Part shown: piece after piece, positions 1-8,709 of the stretch
Layout of the letters: every line of letters begins with the position of its first letter
Position numbering within the stretch: position 1 is the stretch's first letter
Assembly: GCF_000310145.2 (NCBI RefSeq)
Contig: NZ_AMXA01000024.1
Location: 1-58,189, forward strand
Direction: 5' to 3'
From: Thauera sp. 28
GTDB taxonomy: Bacteria > Pseudomonadota > Gammaproteobacteria > Burkholderiales > Rhodocyclaceae
DNA length: 58,189 nucleotides
Notes under the pieces: generated by a model
The model's database searches: none
What the model saw: only the letters and a program-made list of their open reading frames with translations
Told to the model about the DNA's origin: nothing
Position numbers and translations under genes: made by a program

Positions 1-71
1 GCGGCGCCAGCCGCGAGCCTTTTCGGCGATGGGCCGGGCGAGGAAAAGCTCGCGGCTGGCGCCGCTCCTAC
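1..71. repeat. REPIN-like inverted repeat inside polA (left edge cut by window)
   Basis: Perfect 17-bp inverted repeat: the arm at 1-17 is the reverse complement of 49-65. The right arm continues to 71 and ends in CTCCTAC, the complement of the GTAGGAG head typical of REP elements. The 23 bases at 49-71 are identical to 47413-47435 in the tandem REPIN array. Two head-to-head REPs around a short spacer make a REPIN. The element is read through in frame by polA. The outer GTAG of the left REP would lie just outside the window. Confidence 0.85.
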
Positions 72-1899
72 GGGGGGCGTTGCAGGCGCCCACCGCAGCG
101 GCTATGTGACCATCCTCGACTGGCCGGGCTTCGATGCCTGGCTGGCGAAGATCTCCGCCGCCGCGCTCACCGCATTCGACACCGAAACCACCAGCCTCGA
201 CCCGATGGCGGCGCAGTTGGTCGGCATGTCCTTCGCGGTCGAGCCGGGCGAGGCGGCCTACCTGCCGCTGGCGCACCGTGCATCCGATGCGCCGGCGCAG
301 CTGCCCCTGAACGAGGTGCTGGACAAGCTCCGTCCCTGGCTGGAGTCGGACCAGCACGCCAAGCTCGGCCAGAACCTCAAGTACGACGCCCACGTGCTCG
401 CCAACCACGGCATCGCGCTGCGCGGCATCGCCCACGACACCCTGCTCGAATCCTACGTGCTGGAGAGCGACAAGCCGCACGACATGGATTCGCTCGCCAA
501 GCGCCACCTCGGCCTGGCCACCATTCCCTACACCGAGGTCTGCGGCAAGGGCGCCAAGCAGATCGGCTTCGACGAGGTCGCCATCGACCGCGCCACCGAA
601 TACGCCGCCGAAGATGCCGACGTCACCCTGCGCCTGCACCTGCACCTGCACCCGCAGCTGCAAGGGACGGCGGCGCTCGATGCCCTCTACCGCGACATCG
701 AGATGCCGGTGCTCGGCGTGCTGCAGCGCATGGAGCGCACCGGGGTGCTGATCGACCCCTTCCTGCTCAGCCAGCATTCCGAGGAACTCGGCCGCCGCCT
801 GCACGATCTGGAGCGCGAAGCCCACGACCTCGCCGGCCAGCCCTTCAACCTCGGCTCGCCGAAGCAGCTCGGCGAGATCCTGTTCGGCAAGCTCGGCCTG
901 CCGGTGGTCAAGAAGACCGCCACCGGCCAGCCCTCCACCGACGAGGAAGTACTCGAGAAGCTCGCCGAGGATTACCCCCTGCCCAAGCTGCTGCTCGAGC
1001 ACCGTAGCCTGGCCAAGCTCAAGAGCACCTACGCCGACAAGCTGCCGCGCATGGTCAATCCGAAGACCGGTCGCGTGCACACCAGCTTCTCGCAGGCCAC
1101 CGCCGTCACCGGCCGGCTGTCGAGCTCCGAGCCCAACCTGCAGAACATCCCGATCCGCACGCCGGAGGGCCGCCGCATCCGCGCTGCCTTCATTGCGCCG
1201 CGTGAGCACCTCATCGTGTCGGCCGACTACTCGCAGATCGAACTGCGCATCATGGCCCACCTGTCGGACGACGCCCGCTTGCTCGAAGCGTTCGCCCAAG
1301 GCGAGGACGTGCACCGCGCCACCGCCGGCGAGGTTTTCGGCGTGGCACCGGCCGAGGTGACCAGCGAGCAGCGCCGCTACGCCAAGGTGATCAACTTCGG
1401 CCTCATCTACGGCATGAGCGCGCACGGCCTGGCCAAGAACCTGGGCATCGAGCGCGCCGCTGCGCAGAGCTGGATCGACCGCTACTTCGCGCGCTACCCC
1501 GGCGTCGCGGCCTACATGGACCGCACCCGCGCCGAGGCGCGCGAGCAAGGCTATGTCGAGACCGTGTTCGGCCGCCGGCTGTACCTGCCCGACATCCGCG
1601 CCAGCCAGGCCGGCCGCCGCGCCGGCGCGGAGCGTGCGGCGATCAACGCGCCGATGCAGGGCACGGCCGCCGACCTGATCAAGAAGGCGATGATCGCCAC
1701 CGACGCCTGGCTGGCCGCGTCGGGGCTGAAGTCCAGGCTGGTGCTGCAGGTGCACGACGAACTGGTGCTGGAAGTGCCGAAATCCGAGCTCGACACGATT
1801 CGCACCGAACTGCCGAAGCTGATGGGCGGTGTCGCCGAGCTCAAGGTGCCGTTGCTGGTCGAGGTGGGGGCGGGCGACAACTGGGACGAAGCGCACTGA
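1..1899 (+). CDS. polA: DNA polymerase I, 5'-truncated by window edge
   Basis: Repair and Okazaki-fragment polymerase. The frame is open from base 1, and 632 residues are visible; the N-terminal 5'-nuclease domain (about 300 residues) lies outside the window, so the GTG at 106 is not taken as a start. Visible parts: linker (residues 1-34), 3'-5' exonuclease domain with FDTET, NLKYD and YAAEDADVT, and polymerase domain with motif A (SADYSQIELR), motif B (AKVINFGLIYG) and motif C (VHDEL). Proofreading and polymerase residues all look intact. The linker before YVTILD is encoded by a REPIN, which gives an Ala/Gly/Pro-rich stretch absent from the E. coli enzyme as I recall it. The stop overlaps the next start by one base. 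Confidence 0.97.
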   Translation, partial: AAPAASLFGDGPGEEKLAAGAAPTGGVAGAHRSGYVTILDWPGFDAWLAKISAAALTAFDTETTSLDPMAAQLVGMSFAVEPGEAAYLPLAHRASDAPAQLPLNEVLDKLRPWLESDQHAKLGQNLKYDAHVLANHGIALRGIAHDTLLESYVLESDKPHDMDSLAKRHLGLATIPYTEVCGKGAKQIGFDEVAIDRATEYAAEDADVTLRLHLHLHPQLQGTAALDALYRDIEMPVLGVLQRMERTGVLIDPFLLSQHSEELGRRLHDLEREAHDLAGQPFNLGSPKQLGEILFGKLGLPVVKKTATGQPSTDEEVLEKLAEDYPLPKLLLEHRSLAKLKSTYADKLPRMVNPKTGRVHTSFSQATAVTGRLSSSEPNLQNIPIRTPEGRRIRAAFIAPREHLIVSADYSQIELRIMAHLSDDARLLEAFAQGEDVHRATAGEVFGVAPAEVTSEQRRYAKVINFGLIYGMSAHGLAKNLGIERAAAQSWIDRYFARYPGVAAYMDRTRAEAREQGYVETVFGRRLYLPDIRASQAGRRAGAERAAINAPMQGTAADLIKKAMIATDAWLAASGLKSRLVLQVHDELVLEVPKSELDTIRTELPKLMGGVAELKVPLLVEVGAGDNWDEAH

Positions 1900-2699
1900 T
1901 GGCGGCGGACACCGCTGCCGAGCGTTTCCTGGCCGAGGCGCTGGCGCGCCAGGTGCATAACGTTGGCGCCCACGACTTTGGCGGCGAGCGCGTGTGGGTG
2001 AAAAAGGCGGGCCCTCGCAACCCGCGCTGGCGCTACATGCTGATGGGCTTCCTGTCGCGCGCGCTCGGTCTCGGGGTGCTCAGCCCGGTACCCAACTTTG
2101 GCGGTGCCGACGCCATCAATACCGAGGTGCGCCGCCTGCAGACCCTGGCTGCGCAGGGCGTGTTCGTGCCTGAGGTGCTGGCCTGGAGTGATACCGGCCT
2201 GATGCTCAAGGACCTGGGCAGCACGGGCGAGCCGGGTCTGAGCCTGCAACAGGAAATGGCCACCGCCAAGGACGTATCCGCCTGCCTCGCCCTGTTCGAC
2301 GAGGGCCTCGCCGCGCTGGCCGACCTCCATCGCCGCGGCGGCTACCTGAGCCAGGGCTTTGCCCGCAACATGGTGCGCGCCGCAGACGGCCGCATCGCCT
2401 TCATCGATTTCGAGGACGACCCCGGCCGTGCGCTCGGGCTCGCCCAGTGCCAGGCGCGTGACTGGCTGTGCTACCTGCACTCGACCGCGCTCATCCTCGA
2501 CCAGCGCGAACTGCTTGAGGCCGCCGCCCCCAGGGTGCGCGCTGCCCTCGCCGCGGTAGATGCCGATATCCGCGCCCAGGTACTGCGCACGGCGGGCCGT
2601 CTGGCCTGGCTGCGCCATCTGCCGCGTGGGCGCCGCTTCGGCCGCGACGGTCAGCGCCTGCGTGCGGTGGCCTGGCTGTTGCAGGGCCTGTCGCGCTGA
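1899..2699 (+). CDS. lipopolysaccharide-kinase-like / protein-kinase-fold protein
   Basis: 266 residues with a small protein-kinase-like fold resembling RfaP/RdoA-type kinases. VWVKKAG (residues 32-38) would hold the ATP-binding lysine. A catalytic-loop-like segment with LHRRGGYLSQGF lies at about 143-154, followed by N158, and IDFEDD (169-174) fits the metal-binding DFG position. The ATG at 1899 overlaps the polA stop (TGATG), which supports this start and suggests co-transcription. msbA follows 41 bases downstream, so a role in envelope or LPS-core phosphorylation is plausible. The substrate cannot be read from sequence; a protein or small-molecule kinase is also possible. Confidence 0.7.
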   Translation: MAADTAAERFLAEALARQVHNVGAHDFGGERVWVKKAGPRNPRWRYMLMGFLSRALGLGVLSPVPNFGGADAINTEVRRLQTLAAQGVFVPEVLAWSDTGLMLKDLGSTGEPGLSLQQEMATAKDVSACLALFDEGLAALADLHRRGGYLSQGFARNMVRAADGRIAFIDFEDDPGRALGLAQCQARDWLCYLHSTALILDQRELLEAAAPRVRAALAAVDADIRAQVLRTAGRLAWLRHLPRGRRFGRDGQRLRAVAWLLQGLSR

Positions 2700-2740
2700 C
2701 GCCACGAGCACCGCGTCGGCTTGGCATATCATTGGCCGCC

Positions 2741-4576
2741 ATGAGCCCAGCCCCTTCCAGTACCGAGCCCACGCCCGCGCCCGAGGCGGTGCCAGCATCC
2801 GCGCCTGCGAGCAGCCTCACGATCTACACCCGCCTGCTTGGCTATACCAAGCCCTACCTCGGCTACTTCCTGCTCAGCATCCTTGGCTTCGCCATCGCCG
2901 GCGGCGGCAAGGCGGGCCTGGCAGCGGTGTTCAAGTTCTTCGTCGATGGGCTGGCCACGCCCGATGCCCCGGCCACCACCGGCATCGGCTGGCTCGATGC
3001 GCTCGACATCGTGTACGCGATCCCGGTCATGGTGATGCTGATCGCGCTCTGGCAAGGGGTGGGTACCTTCCTGGGCAACTACGCCATCTCCAAGGTGTCG
3101 CTCGGGCTGGTGCACGACCTGCGCACCCAGCTCTTCGAGAGCTTCCTGGTGCTGCCCAACCGCTTCTACGACGCGCAGAACTCCGGCCACCTGGTCTCCA
3201 AGCTCACCTACAACGTCACGATGGTCACCGGTGCCGCGACCGACGCGGTGAAGACGCTGTTCCGCGAGGGCCTCACCGTCATCGCGCTGCTGGGCTACCT
3301 GCTGTGGATGAACTGGCAGCTCACCCTGACCCTGCTCGTGGTGCTGCCCATCATCGGCTGGCTGGTGTCGAACGCCAGCCGCAAGTTCCGCCGCCTGTCC
3401 AAGAACATCCAGACCGCCATGGGCGAGGTCACCCATGTGGCCTCCGAAACCATCCAGGGCTACCGCGTGGTACGTAGCTTCGGCGGCGCGGACTACGAGC
3501 GCGGTCGCTTCGTGCATGCCAGCCTGGACAACACCAAGCGCCAGCTCAAGATGGTGCGCACCGAGGAGGTTTTCTCGGCGCTGATGAACCTCATCATCTA
3601 TACCGCCATGGGCGTTCTGCTGTTCATGGTGCTGAAGGTGCGGGGCGACGCCACCGCGGGCGACGTCGTCGCCTTCATGACTGCCGCCGGCCTGTTGCCG
3701 CGCGCCATCCGCCAACTGGGCGAGGTCAGCTCCAAGATCCAGCGCGGCGTGGCCGCAGCCGACAGCATCTTCGAGCAACTCGACGAAGCGCCGGAGCCCG
3801 ATGGCGGCAGCGTCGAGCGCGAACACATCAGCGGTCGCGTCGAGGCCCAGGGCCTGGGCTTCACCTATCCCGGTGCGGAAGGGCATGCATTGCAAGGCAT
3901 CGACTTCAAGGCCGAGCCGGGGCAGATGATCGCCCTGGTGGGCAAGTCGGGCAGTGGCAAGTCCACCCTCGCCAACCTCATCCCGCGCTTCTACCAGCAC
4001 GACGAAGGCCGGCTGCTGGTCGACGGCGTGGCAGTGGAGGACTACACGCTCGCCAACCTGCGCCGTCACATCGCGCTCGTCACCCAGCAGGTCACGCTGT
4101 TCAACGGTACGGTGGCCGAGAACATCGCCTACGGCGAGCTTGCCGCTGCCAGCCGCGAAGAGATCGTCGCCGCCGCCGAGGCCGCCAACGCGCGCGAGTT
4201 CATCGACCGCTTGCCCCAGGGCTTCGACACCGAGATCGGCGAGAACGGCGTGCTGCTCTCGGGCGGCCAGCGCCAGCGCCTGGCGATTGCGCGCGCCTTG
4301 TTGAAGAACGCGCCGATCCTGATCCTCGACGAGGCAACCTCCGCACTCGACACCGAGTCCGAGCGCCTGATCCAGGCAGCGATCGAGCGCCTGATGGAAG
4401 GCCGCACGACCATCGTCATCGCCCACCGCCTATCGACGATCGAGAAGGCGGACCAGATCCTGGTGATGGAAGCCGGGCGCATCGTGGAACGGGGGACGCA
4501 CGCGGAGCTGGTGGCGCGGGGTGGGGTGTATGCTCGGCTGCAGGCGATCGGGGAGGAACCGGATACTGTGCGCTGA
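2741..4576 (+). CDS. msbA: lipid A export ABC transporter, permease/ATPase MsbA
   Basis: 611-residue half-transporter flipping lipid A-core across the inner membrane. An N-terminal Pro/Ala-rich stretch (1-25) is followed by about six membrane segments (about 35-320) and a nucleotide-binding domain with Walker A GKSGSGKST (about 401), signature LSGGQRQR (about 505) and Walker B ILILDEATSALD. Length is near the family norm of about 580-600. The ATG at 2741 is preferred over an in-frame TTG nine bases upstream. It is convergent with the sugar transferase that follows, and fits functionally with the O-antigen locus, since ligation needs flipped core. Confidence 0.93.
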   Translation: MSPAPSSTEPTPAPEAVPASAPASSLTIYTRLLGYTKPYLGYFLLSILGFAIAGGGKAGLAAVFKFFVDGLATPDAPATTGIGWLDALDIVYAIPVMVMLIALWQGVGTFLGNYAISKVSLGLVHDLRTQLFESFLVLPNRFYDAQNSGHLVSKLTYNVTMVTGAATDAVKTLFREGLTVIALLGYLLWMNWQLTLTLLVVLPIIGWLVSNASRKFRRLSKNIQTAMGEVTHVASETIQGYRVVRSFGGADYERGRFVHASLDNTKRQLKMVRTEEVFSALMNLIIYTAMGVLLFMVLKVRGDATAGDVVAFMTAAGLLPRAIRQLGEVSSKIQRGVAAADSIFEQLDEAPEPDGGSVEREHISGRVEAQGLGFTYPGAEGHALQGIDFKAEPGQMIALVGKSGSGKSTLANLIPRFYQHDEGRLLVDGVAVEDYTLANLRRHIALVTQQVTLFNGTVAENIAYGELAAASREEIVAAAEAANAREFIDRLPQGFDTEIGENGVLLSGGQRQRLAIARALLKNAPILILDEATSALDTESERLIQAAIERLMEGRTTIVIAHRLSTIEKADQILVMEAGRIVERGTHAELVARGGVYARLQAIGEEPDTVR

Positions 4577-4646
4577 GGCTGTCATCGAGATTGTGATGCG
4601 CTCGAGTGCTGGGCCCGAGGTTGCTGTTCTGGGTCGAGCACCTTTC

Positions 4647-6032
4647 TCAGTACGCGTTCGGATTCACGAAGCCCTTCAAGATCGTCAGTAGGATGATCTT
4701 CAGGTCAAGCCACAGCGACCAGTTGTCGATGTACCAAAGGTCGTGCTCTACGCGTGCCTGCATCTTTTCGAGCGTGTCCGTCTCACCGCGCAATCCATTG
4801 ACCTGTGCCCAGCCGGTGATGCCTGGCTTGACTTGGTGACGCTGCATGTAGGACTCGACGAGGTCCTTGTAGTACTCGTTGTGGGCAAGCGCGTGCGGGC
4901 GTGGCCCGACGATGGACATGCGGCCTTGCAGCACATTGAAAAACTGCGGTAGCTCGTCGAGGCTTGTGCGCCGCAGAAAGGCCCCGATGGGCGTGATACG
5001 GACATCGTCCTTAGTGGCCTGGGTGACCTGTCCCCCGCTCTCCCGGTGAACGACCATTGAGCGAAACTTATAAACCTTGAAGTTCCTGCCGTTGATTCCC
5101 GTGCGGTATTGCTTGAACAGCACAGGTCCTGGTGATGTGAGCTTGATGGCCGTTGCGATTACGGCGCATAGCGGCAGGATCATCAGGAAGATCAGACCAC
5201 CTATGATGAGGTCCTCCGCGCGTTTGACGATGCGAGCGGGGCCATCCATCGGCGTGACACTGAGATCGATCGAGTAGAAACCCGCGACACGGCTCACTTG
5301 GTGGTTGAGAAGAGGAAGGTCGTTCAGCTGGGGCATGAAGCGCACCGAAACCACGTGGTGCCGCAGCGCATATACGGCGGCCTGGATCTGCGCGCCTTCA
5401 TTCAGGGGCAGCATCAGCCAGACTTCATGCGCTCGAGTGCCTTCCACTGCCGCAGCCAACTCCTCCAGCCATTCGGGCGATGAGCTGCAAGAGACGGCTC
5501 GCGAAACGGTATAGCCCTGCTCGCGAAGTGCTGGCTCAGGCGGCAACTTCGAACTGCGAACGCCGGCGGGTGTTACAACGACCAGCTGTTTCAGGTTTCG
5601 TCCCGAGCGACGGGCTCGGCGCAAGGCCACGAACGCGCAGATACGCAGGCCAATGCCGAGCCCCACGCTTAACGTGACCGTGTAAGCGAACCAGAGCCGT
5701 GAATAGTCCTCTGATACCTTCAACAAGAAGCCGAGCATTGTCAGTGCGGTGGCAGCGAGGAGCCAGCCACTGACGGAGCGCGCGGCCCGTCGTGCGAACG
5801 ACTGGCCGCGCCACGAGCTGTAGGCGCCTACCAGGAACAGCATAAGTACCGCCAAGCTGGCCCACAGGATCGCGCCAGCCACGTAGAGCGGGCTGAGTTC
5901 TGTATTGTTGAACCGCAGGTAGAAGGCTAGATACGCCGCCAGCACAGCCGCACCTGCGTCGACCAGCGCAGCGGCCAGCGCAACGGGGTAGCGCTCGGCA
6001 AAGGTTGGAGAGTAGTTTATGGAGTAAGGCAT
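4647..6032 (-). CDS. undecaprenyl-phosphate sugar phosphotransferase (WcaJ/EpsB type)
   Basis: 461 residues. Starts surface-polysaccharide repeat units by moving a hexose-1-phosphate onto undecaprenyl phosphate at the inner membrane. The N-terminal half has about four membrane helices (about 15-125) and a Rossmann-like domain. The catalytic C-terminal third begins near KRAEDLIIGGLIF and carries the family blocks SPGPVLFKQYRTG, YKFRSM, SLDELPQF, GPRPHA and KPGITGWAQVNG. It is the last gene of the minus-strand locus, convergent with msbA. Which sugar is transferred (Glc, Gal or other) cannot be decided. It is the only recognisable initiator in the window. Confidence 0.9.
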   Translation of the reverse strand: MPYSINYSPTFAERYPVALAAALVDAGAAVLAAYLAFYLRFNNTELSPLYVAGAILWASLAVLMLFLVGAYSSWRGQSFARRAARSVSGWLLAATALTMLGFLLKVSEDYSRLWFAYTVTLSVGLGIGLRICAFVALRRARRSGRNLKQLVVVTPAGVRSSKLPPEPALREQGYTVSRAVSCSSSPEWLEELAAAVEGTRAHEVWLMLPLNEGAQIQAAVYALRHHVVSVRFMPQLNDLPLLNHQVSRVAGFYSIDLSVTPMDGPARIVKRAEDLIIGGLIFLMILPLCAVIATAIKLTSPGPVLFKQYRTGINGRNFKVYKFRSMVVHRESGGQVTQATKDDVRITPIGAFLRRTSLDELPQFFNVLQGRMSIVGPRPHALAHNEYYKDLVESYMQRHQVKPGITGWAQVNGLRGETDTLEKMQARVEHDLWYIDNWSLWLDLKIILLTILKGFVNPNAY

Positions 6033-6076
6033 GGTTACCCGGCCTGCCGTGTCGTCAGCGCGGCAGGCAAAGAAAG

Positions 6077-6409
6077 TCAGTTGTCGGGGATCAGAAACTC
6101 TTCACGGCGACGCCCTGATTCGACCGCGTCCTTCATCCACTTTGGCATCACGCCGCGGCCGGTCCAAGTCTTGCCCGATGCCGGGTCGCGATACTTGGGC
6201 TTGACGGCGGTGCGCTTGTCACTGCGGCTGGCGGTCTCGGCTTTTGTCGGCACGACGGCCACGAATCCCAGATCGGCCGCTGTCAGGTCGTAGTCCTGGA
6301 TCTTCTGCCTGATCTCGGCGATCACGCCCGCGATCTCCGAACGGCGAACCTCCTCGGCCTGTTTCTGCAGCGCTTCGATCTGCGACATCAGTTCGGCATA
6401 AGTCGGCAT
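6077..6409 (-). CDS. H-NS family nucleoid-associated protein
   Basis: 110 residues. N-terminal coiled-coil oligomerisation region (about 5-45, rich in E/Q/K), a linker, then the C-terminal H-NS DNA-binding core KYRDPASGKTWTGRGVMPKW (about 76-95), close to the betaproteobacterial form. Such proteins bind and often silence AT-rich DNA. Its place beside an AT-rich O-antigen block (about 12.9-18 kb) invites the idea that it represses it, but nothing here proves that; genomes of this kind usually carry several paralogues. It lies 44 bases upstream of the sugar-transferase start. Confidence 0.9.
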   Translation of the reverse strand: MPTYAELMSQIEALQKQAEEVRRSEIAGVIAEIRQKIQDYDLTAADLGFVAVVPTKAETASRSDKRTAVKPKYRDPASGKTWTGRGVMPKWMKDAVESGRRREEFLIPDN

Positions 6410-6438
6410 GTGATTCCCTTTAAAAATTGACCAGATTA

Positions 6439-6562
6439 TTACGGAGATTCAATCGCCCATTCTTCCACTGCAAGCCCAGGTACCCGCAGAAACTCACTTG
6501 CGTTGTTGGTGGTGGCGACGCAGGATGTAGCTGCAGATGTTTGTGTCCAGGGTACGCAACAT
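6439..6562 (-). pseudogene. vapC remnant with internal deletion and frameshift
   Basis: Starting from the ATG at 6562 the frame reads MLRTLDTNICSYILRRH, a PIN-domain VapC N-terminus with its first metal-binding Asp, and stops after 22 codons. A second frame then gives TNNASEFLRVPGLAVEEW, the typical VapC C-terminus, ending at 6439. The middle (roughly 80-90 residues, with the other acidic residues) is gone. This is a deleted toxin, not a functional PIN nuclease. The intact VapC at 37.6 kb has the same two end motifs and serves as an internal reference. Confidence 0.75.
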
Positions 6563-6580
6563 GCGTGGCGTTCGCCTTGG

Positions 6581-6748
6581 TCAGGCCCAGTCACGTTCCT
6601 GGGGTGGCGGACCCCTCCGCTCTGCCAGAAAATCTGCGGGCCAGGCCTCGTTGTTTGAGTAGGACTGCTGCAGCCAAAGGCCCATGTCCTGCTCGGGCGT
6701 CGTTTCGGGATGCAGCCACAGATCGTTGCCAATCCGCTCGACCTGGAT
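6581..6748 (-). pseudogene. vapB antitoxin C-terminal remnant
   Basis: Immediately upstream of the vapC remnant, a reading frame with IQVERIGNDLWLHPE and a tail ending PPPQERDW resembles the C-terminal toxin-binding part of VapB antitoxins. The AbrB-like DNA-binding N-terminus is not recognisable in that frame, where the upstream residues look random, so the gene is probably broken. An open frame does extend to 6856, so a small protein could still be made. Confidence 0.5.
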
Positions 6749-6855
6749 CGACCGCAGACATGATCGTCGCTCCTTTCTAGTCGAGCTGCCAGTATAGGAA
6801 TGCGTATCGGCAAGGTCATTACGCTTCTCCGTCGTGGCTGAATCGTCCTCGCCCA

Positions 6856-7308
6856 CTACGCAGAATCCGCTGCGCGTAGCCCGGTGGGTTCCACAGTCAC
6901 CTTCAACGCATTCCCCGTCACCAGCTCACCGTCGACATAGGCGTGTGCCCTCACTTTGCATGCGCCAGGGACCGGGAATCCCGCAAAACCGAGCACGAAC
7001 TGCATGCTGACGCCTTCGGCATCCGCCTCCTCTACCGCCTTCTCGAACGCTGAGCGCACGAACTCGGTCGGCGCCTCGATCGACTGGAGCACTTCGCCGT
7101 CACGCAGCACTTCAAGCTTGATTCGCTGAGGAGATTGGCGTGATAGTGGAACAAAAAGGTCGGCGATGACCGTTAGCTTTGCAAGCTGAGTTGGTGCGGA
7201 CAGTACTCTGAGACCACCCTGGAACACACCGATGACCGACACCTGTCCCGAGGTTTCAGGCCTGACATCCTCGGCATAGATGCAGTGCAGGTAGGTTGTA
7301 TTAGCCAT
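6856..7308 (-). CDS. conserved hypothetical protein (DUF6941-like)
   Basis: 150 residues starting MANTTYLHCIYAEDVRPE. No catalytic motif, signal peptide or membrane segment. The alternating hydrophobic pattern suggests a beta-rich soluble fold, and it resembles DUF6941 proteins of unknown function; that match is from memory. The ATG at 7308 is chosen because the protein-like sequence begins there; the open frame continues upstream only in the shadow of the HTH gene. It overlaps the end of that gene by 8 bases, so the two are probably co-translated. Confidence 0.65.
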   Translation of the reverse strand: MANTTYLHCIYAEDVRPETSGQVSVIGVFQGGLRVLSAPTQLAKLTVIADLFVPLSRQSPQRIKLEVLRDGEVLQSIEAPTEFVRSAFEKAVEEADAEGVSMQFVLGFAGFPVPGACKVRAHAYVDGELVTGNALKVTVEPTGLRAADSA

Positions 7309-7645
7309 GTTTACCCTCCGCCATGTTGGCAGCATCCACTGCGGCGATGACTTCCTCCAGCGGGGCGTCGAGCGCGCTTGCCAGCTTCCGGAGGGTCGAC
7401 AAGCTTGGGTCACCCGGCCGTTTCTCGAGTCGTGCGATGTTGGGCTGCTGCATGTCCATTCGCGCCGCCAGCTCACTTTGAGACAGGCCCGCAGCGAGCC
7501 GCAAGGCGGCAAGTGGTCGCACGCCTTCATTCATCCGTTCGATGACTCTCGCCAGGCGCTGGCGCCCCTGCACAAGCGCTTTCGACCGGGCCGGATTTCG
7601 AGCGATGCGCGCGGCGCGCTCTGCAGTCGACAGGCCCCGCGGCAT
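7301..7645 (-). CDS. XRE-family helix-turn-helix regulator, antitoxin-like
   Basis: 114 residues from the ATG at 7645 (MPRGLSTAERAARIA). The HTH-XRE domain covers about residues 48-105: LRLAAGLSQSELAARMDMQQ then PNIARLEKRPGDPSLSTLRK, a classic Cro/CI recognition pattern, preceded by a helical region. An in-frame start at 7795 would overlap the upstream gene by 83 bases and add sequence without conserved character, so the shorter form is preferred. Order (unknown gene, XRE, third gene) resembles HigBA-type loci where the antitoxin follows the toxin and represses the promoter. Confidence 0.8.
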   Translation of the reverse strand: MPRGLSTAERAARIARNPARSKALVQGRQRLARVIERMNEGVRPLAALRLAAGLSQSELAARMDMQQPNIARLEKRPGDPSLSTLRKLASALDAPLEEVIAAVDAANMAEGKHG

Positions 7646-7712
7646 TGCCGCCGGCCTGATCTGTTGGTTCAACTGAACGAGGACTGGTGTTACATGAAGC
7701 CCGACCACTGCA

Positions 7713-8138
7713 TTAGCTGTTCCGCCTAACGGCAGGAATGTCGAGCTGGTCATAACGAACACAGAGGTTTCGGTAGGCTGGGGTGGTCGTGTCATAGCAC
7801 GTGCTCCGATGTTGAACTGTCAGCACAAAGCACTCATCGGTCCGGATGTCGTGCCCCAGAAAGAGGCGGAAGTCGATCAGGTGCCCGTCTTCGTCGTAAG
7901 GCTTGAGGATGTAGACGCTTCGTCCGGATTGCCAGCAAGCCTCGAAGCGCTTGATTTCGAAGGGCGGCTTAAACAGGTAATGCCACTTTGGCACCTCGGA
8001 GAACAGAACATCCAACAAGTCATCGTCCGCGGCCAGCTCATCAAGCAGCGCATCGATCACGCCCACCACATCAGGGTAGCGTTCTGCTAACTCGTCAAGC
8101 TCGCTTTCAAGCTCTTCGATGGTTCTCAGGACTGTCAC
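7713..8138 (-). CDS. hypothetical protein, possible HigB/RelE-like toxin
   Basis: 141 residues. The acidic helical N-terminus (about 1-45) is followed by a basic/aromatic part: PKWHYLFKPPFEIKRFEACW, GRSVYILKPYDEDGHL, IDFRLFLGHDIRTDECFVL, then RYDQLDIPAVRR. Aromatic beta-strands with a late R/Y/D cluster are reminiscent of RelE/HigB mRNA interferases, and the next gene encodes an XRE regulator, the usual partner. No catalytic set is certain. It could equally be an orphan conserved protein. Confidence 0.5.
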   Translation of the reverse strand: MTVLRTIEELESELDELAERYPDVVGVIDALLDELAADDDLLDVLFSEVPKWHYLFKPPFEIKRFEACWQSGRSVYILKPYDEDGHLIDFRLFLGHDIRTDECFVLTVQHRSTCYDTTTPAYRNLCVRYDQLDIPAVRRNS

Positions 8139-8181
8139 TATATATCGTCCAGGATATGTTATCCAGCCTTTGGCTTTCTGC

Positions 8182-8709
8182 TTACAACTCCCGCAACCGC
8201 GGATTCTTCAAATCCTTCCCCGACAACTGCGGCGCATCGATCGGCCACGGAATCCCCACATCCGGGTCGTTCCAGATCAACCCGCCCTCATCCTCCGGGA
8301 AATACAAATCCGTGCACTTGTACTGAAAATCCGCCACATCGCTCACCACACAGAACCCATGCGCGTAGCCTGGCGGAATCCACAACTGGCGGTGGTTGTC
8401 GTCGCTCAGTTCCACGCCGACGAACTGGCCGTAGGTGGCCGAAGCCGGGTCGATGTCCACCGCCACGTCATACACCGCTCCCCGGCTCACGCTCACCAGC
8501 TTGCCCTGCGGGCGGGTCTTCTGGAAATGCAGCCCGCGCAGCACGCCGCGCTGCGAGCGCGAGTGGTTGTCCTGCACGAAAGGCAGGGTAATGCCGGCCT
8601 CACGGTAGCGATCGACCTGGAAAGTTTCCAGGAAGAAGCCGCGATGGTCGCCGAATACTTTCGGCTCGATGATCAGCACGCCCGGCAGGGCGGTTTCGAT
8701 GACCTTCAC
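8182..8709 (-). CDS. rfbC: dTDP-4-dehydrorhamnose 3,5-epimerase
   Basis: 175 residues, a full-length cupin epimerase converting dTDP-4-keto-6-deoxyglucose to the L-lyxo form. Visible family blocks: [26 protein letters not shown] with the catalytic His, [16 protein letters not shown] and YKCTDLY followed by [10 protein letters not shown]. Its start overlaps the end of rfbA by 4 bases, so it is translationally coupled in the rfbB-rfbA-rfbC operon. Confidence 0.95.
   Translation of the reverse strand: MKVIETALPGVLIIEPKVFGDHRGFFLETFQVDRYREAGITLPFVQDNHSRSQRGVLRGLHFQKTRPQGKLVSVSRGAVYDVAVDIDPASATYGQFVGVELSDDNHRQLWIPPGYAHGFCVVSDVADFQYKCTDLYFPEDEGGLIWNDPDVGIPWPIDAPQLSGKDLKNPRLREL

Noticed and set aside
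106-1899. polA starting at the GTG at 106
   Set aside because: The frame is open upstream to base 1, and the protein would lack its 5'-nuclease domain; a window-edge truncation is simpler.
2729-4426. 565-codon open frame on the minus strand, rich in His/Gln/Glu
   Set aside because: It is antisense to msbA, whose domains are unmistakable; the long antisense frame is a product of high GC third positions.
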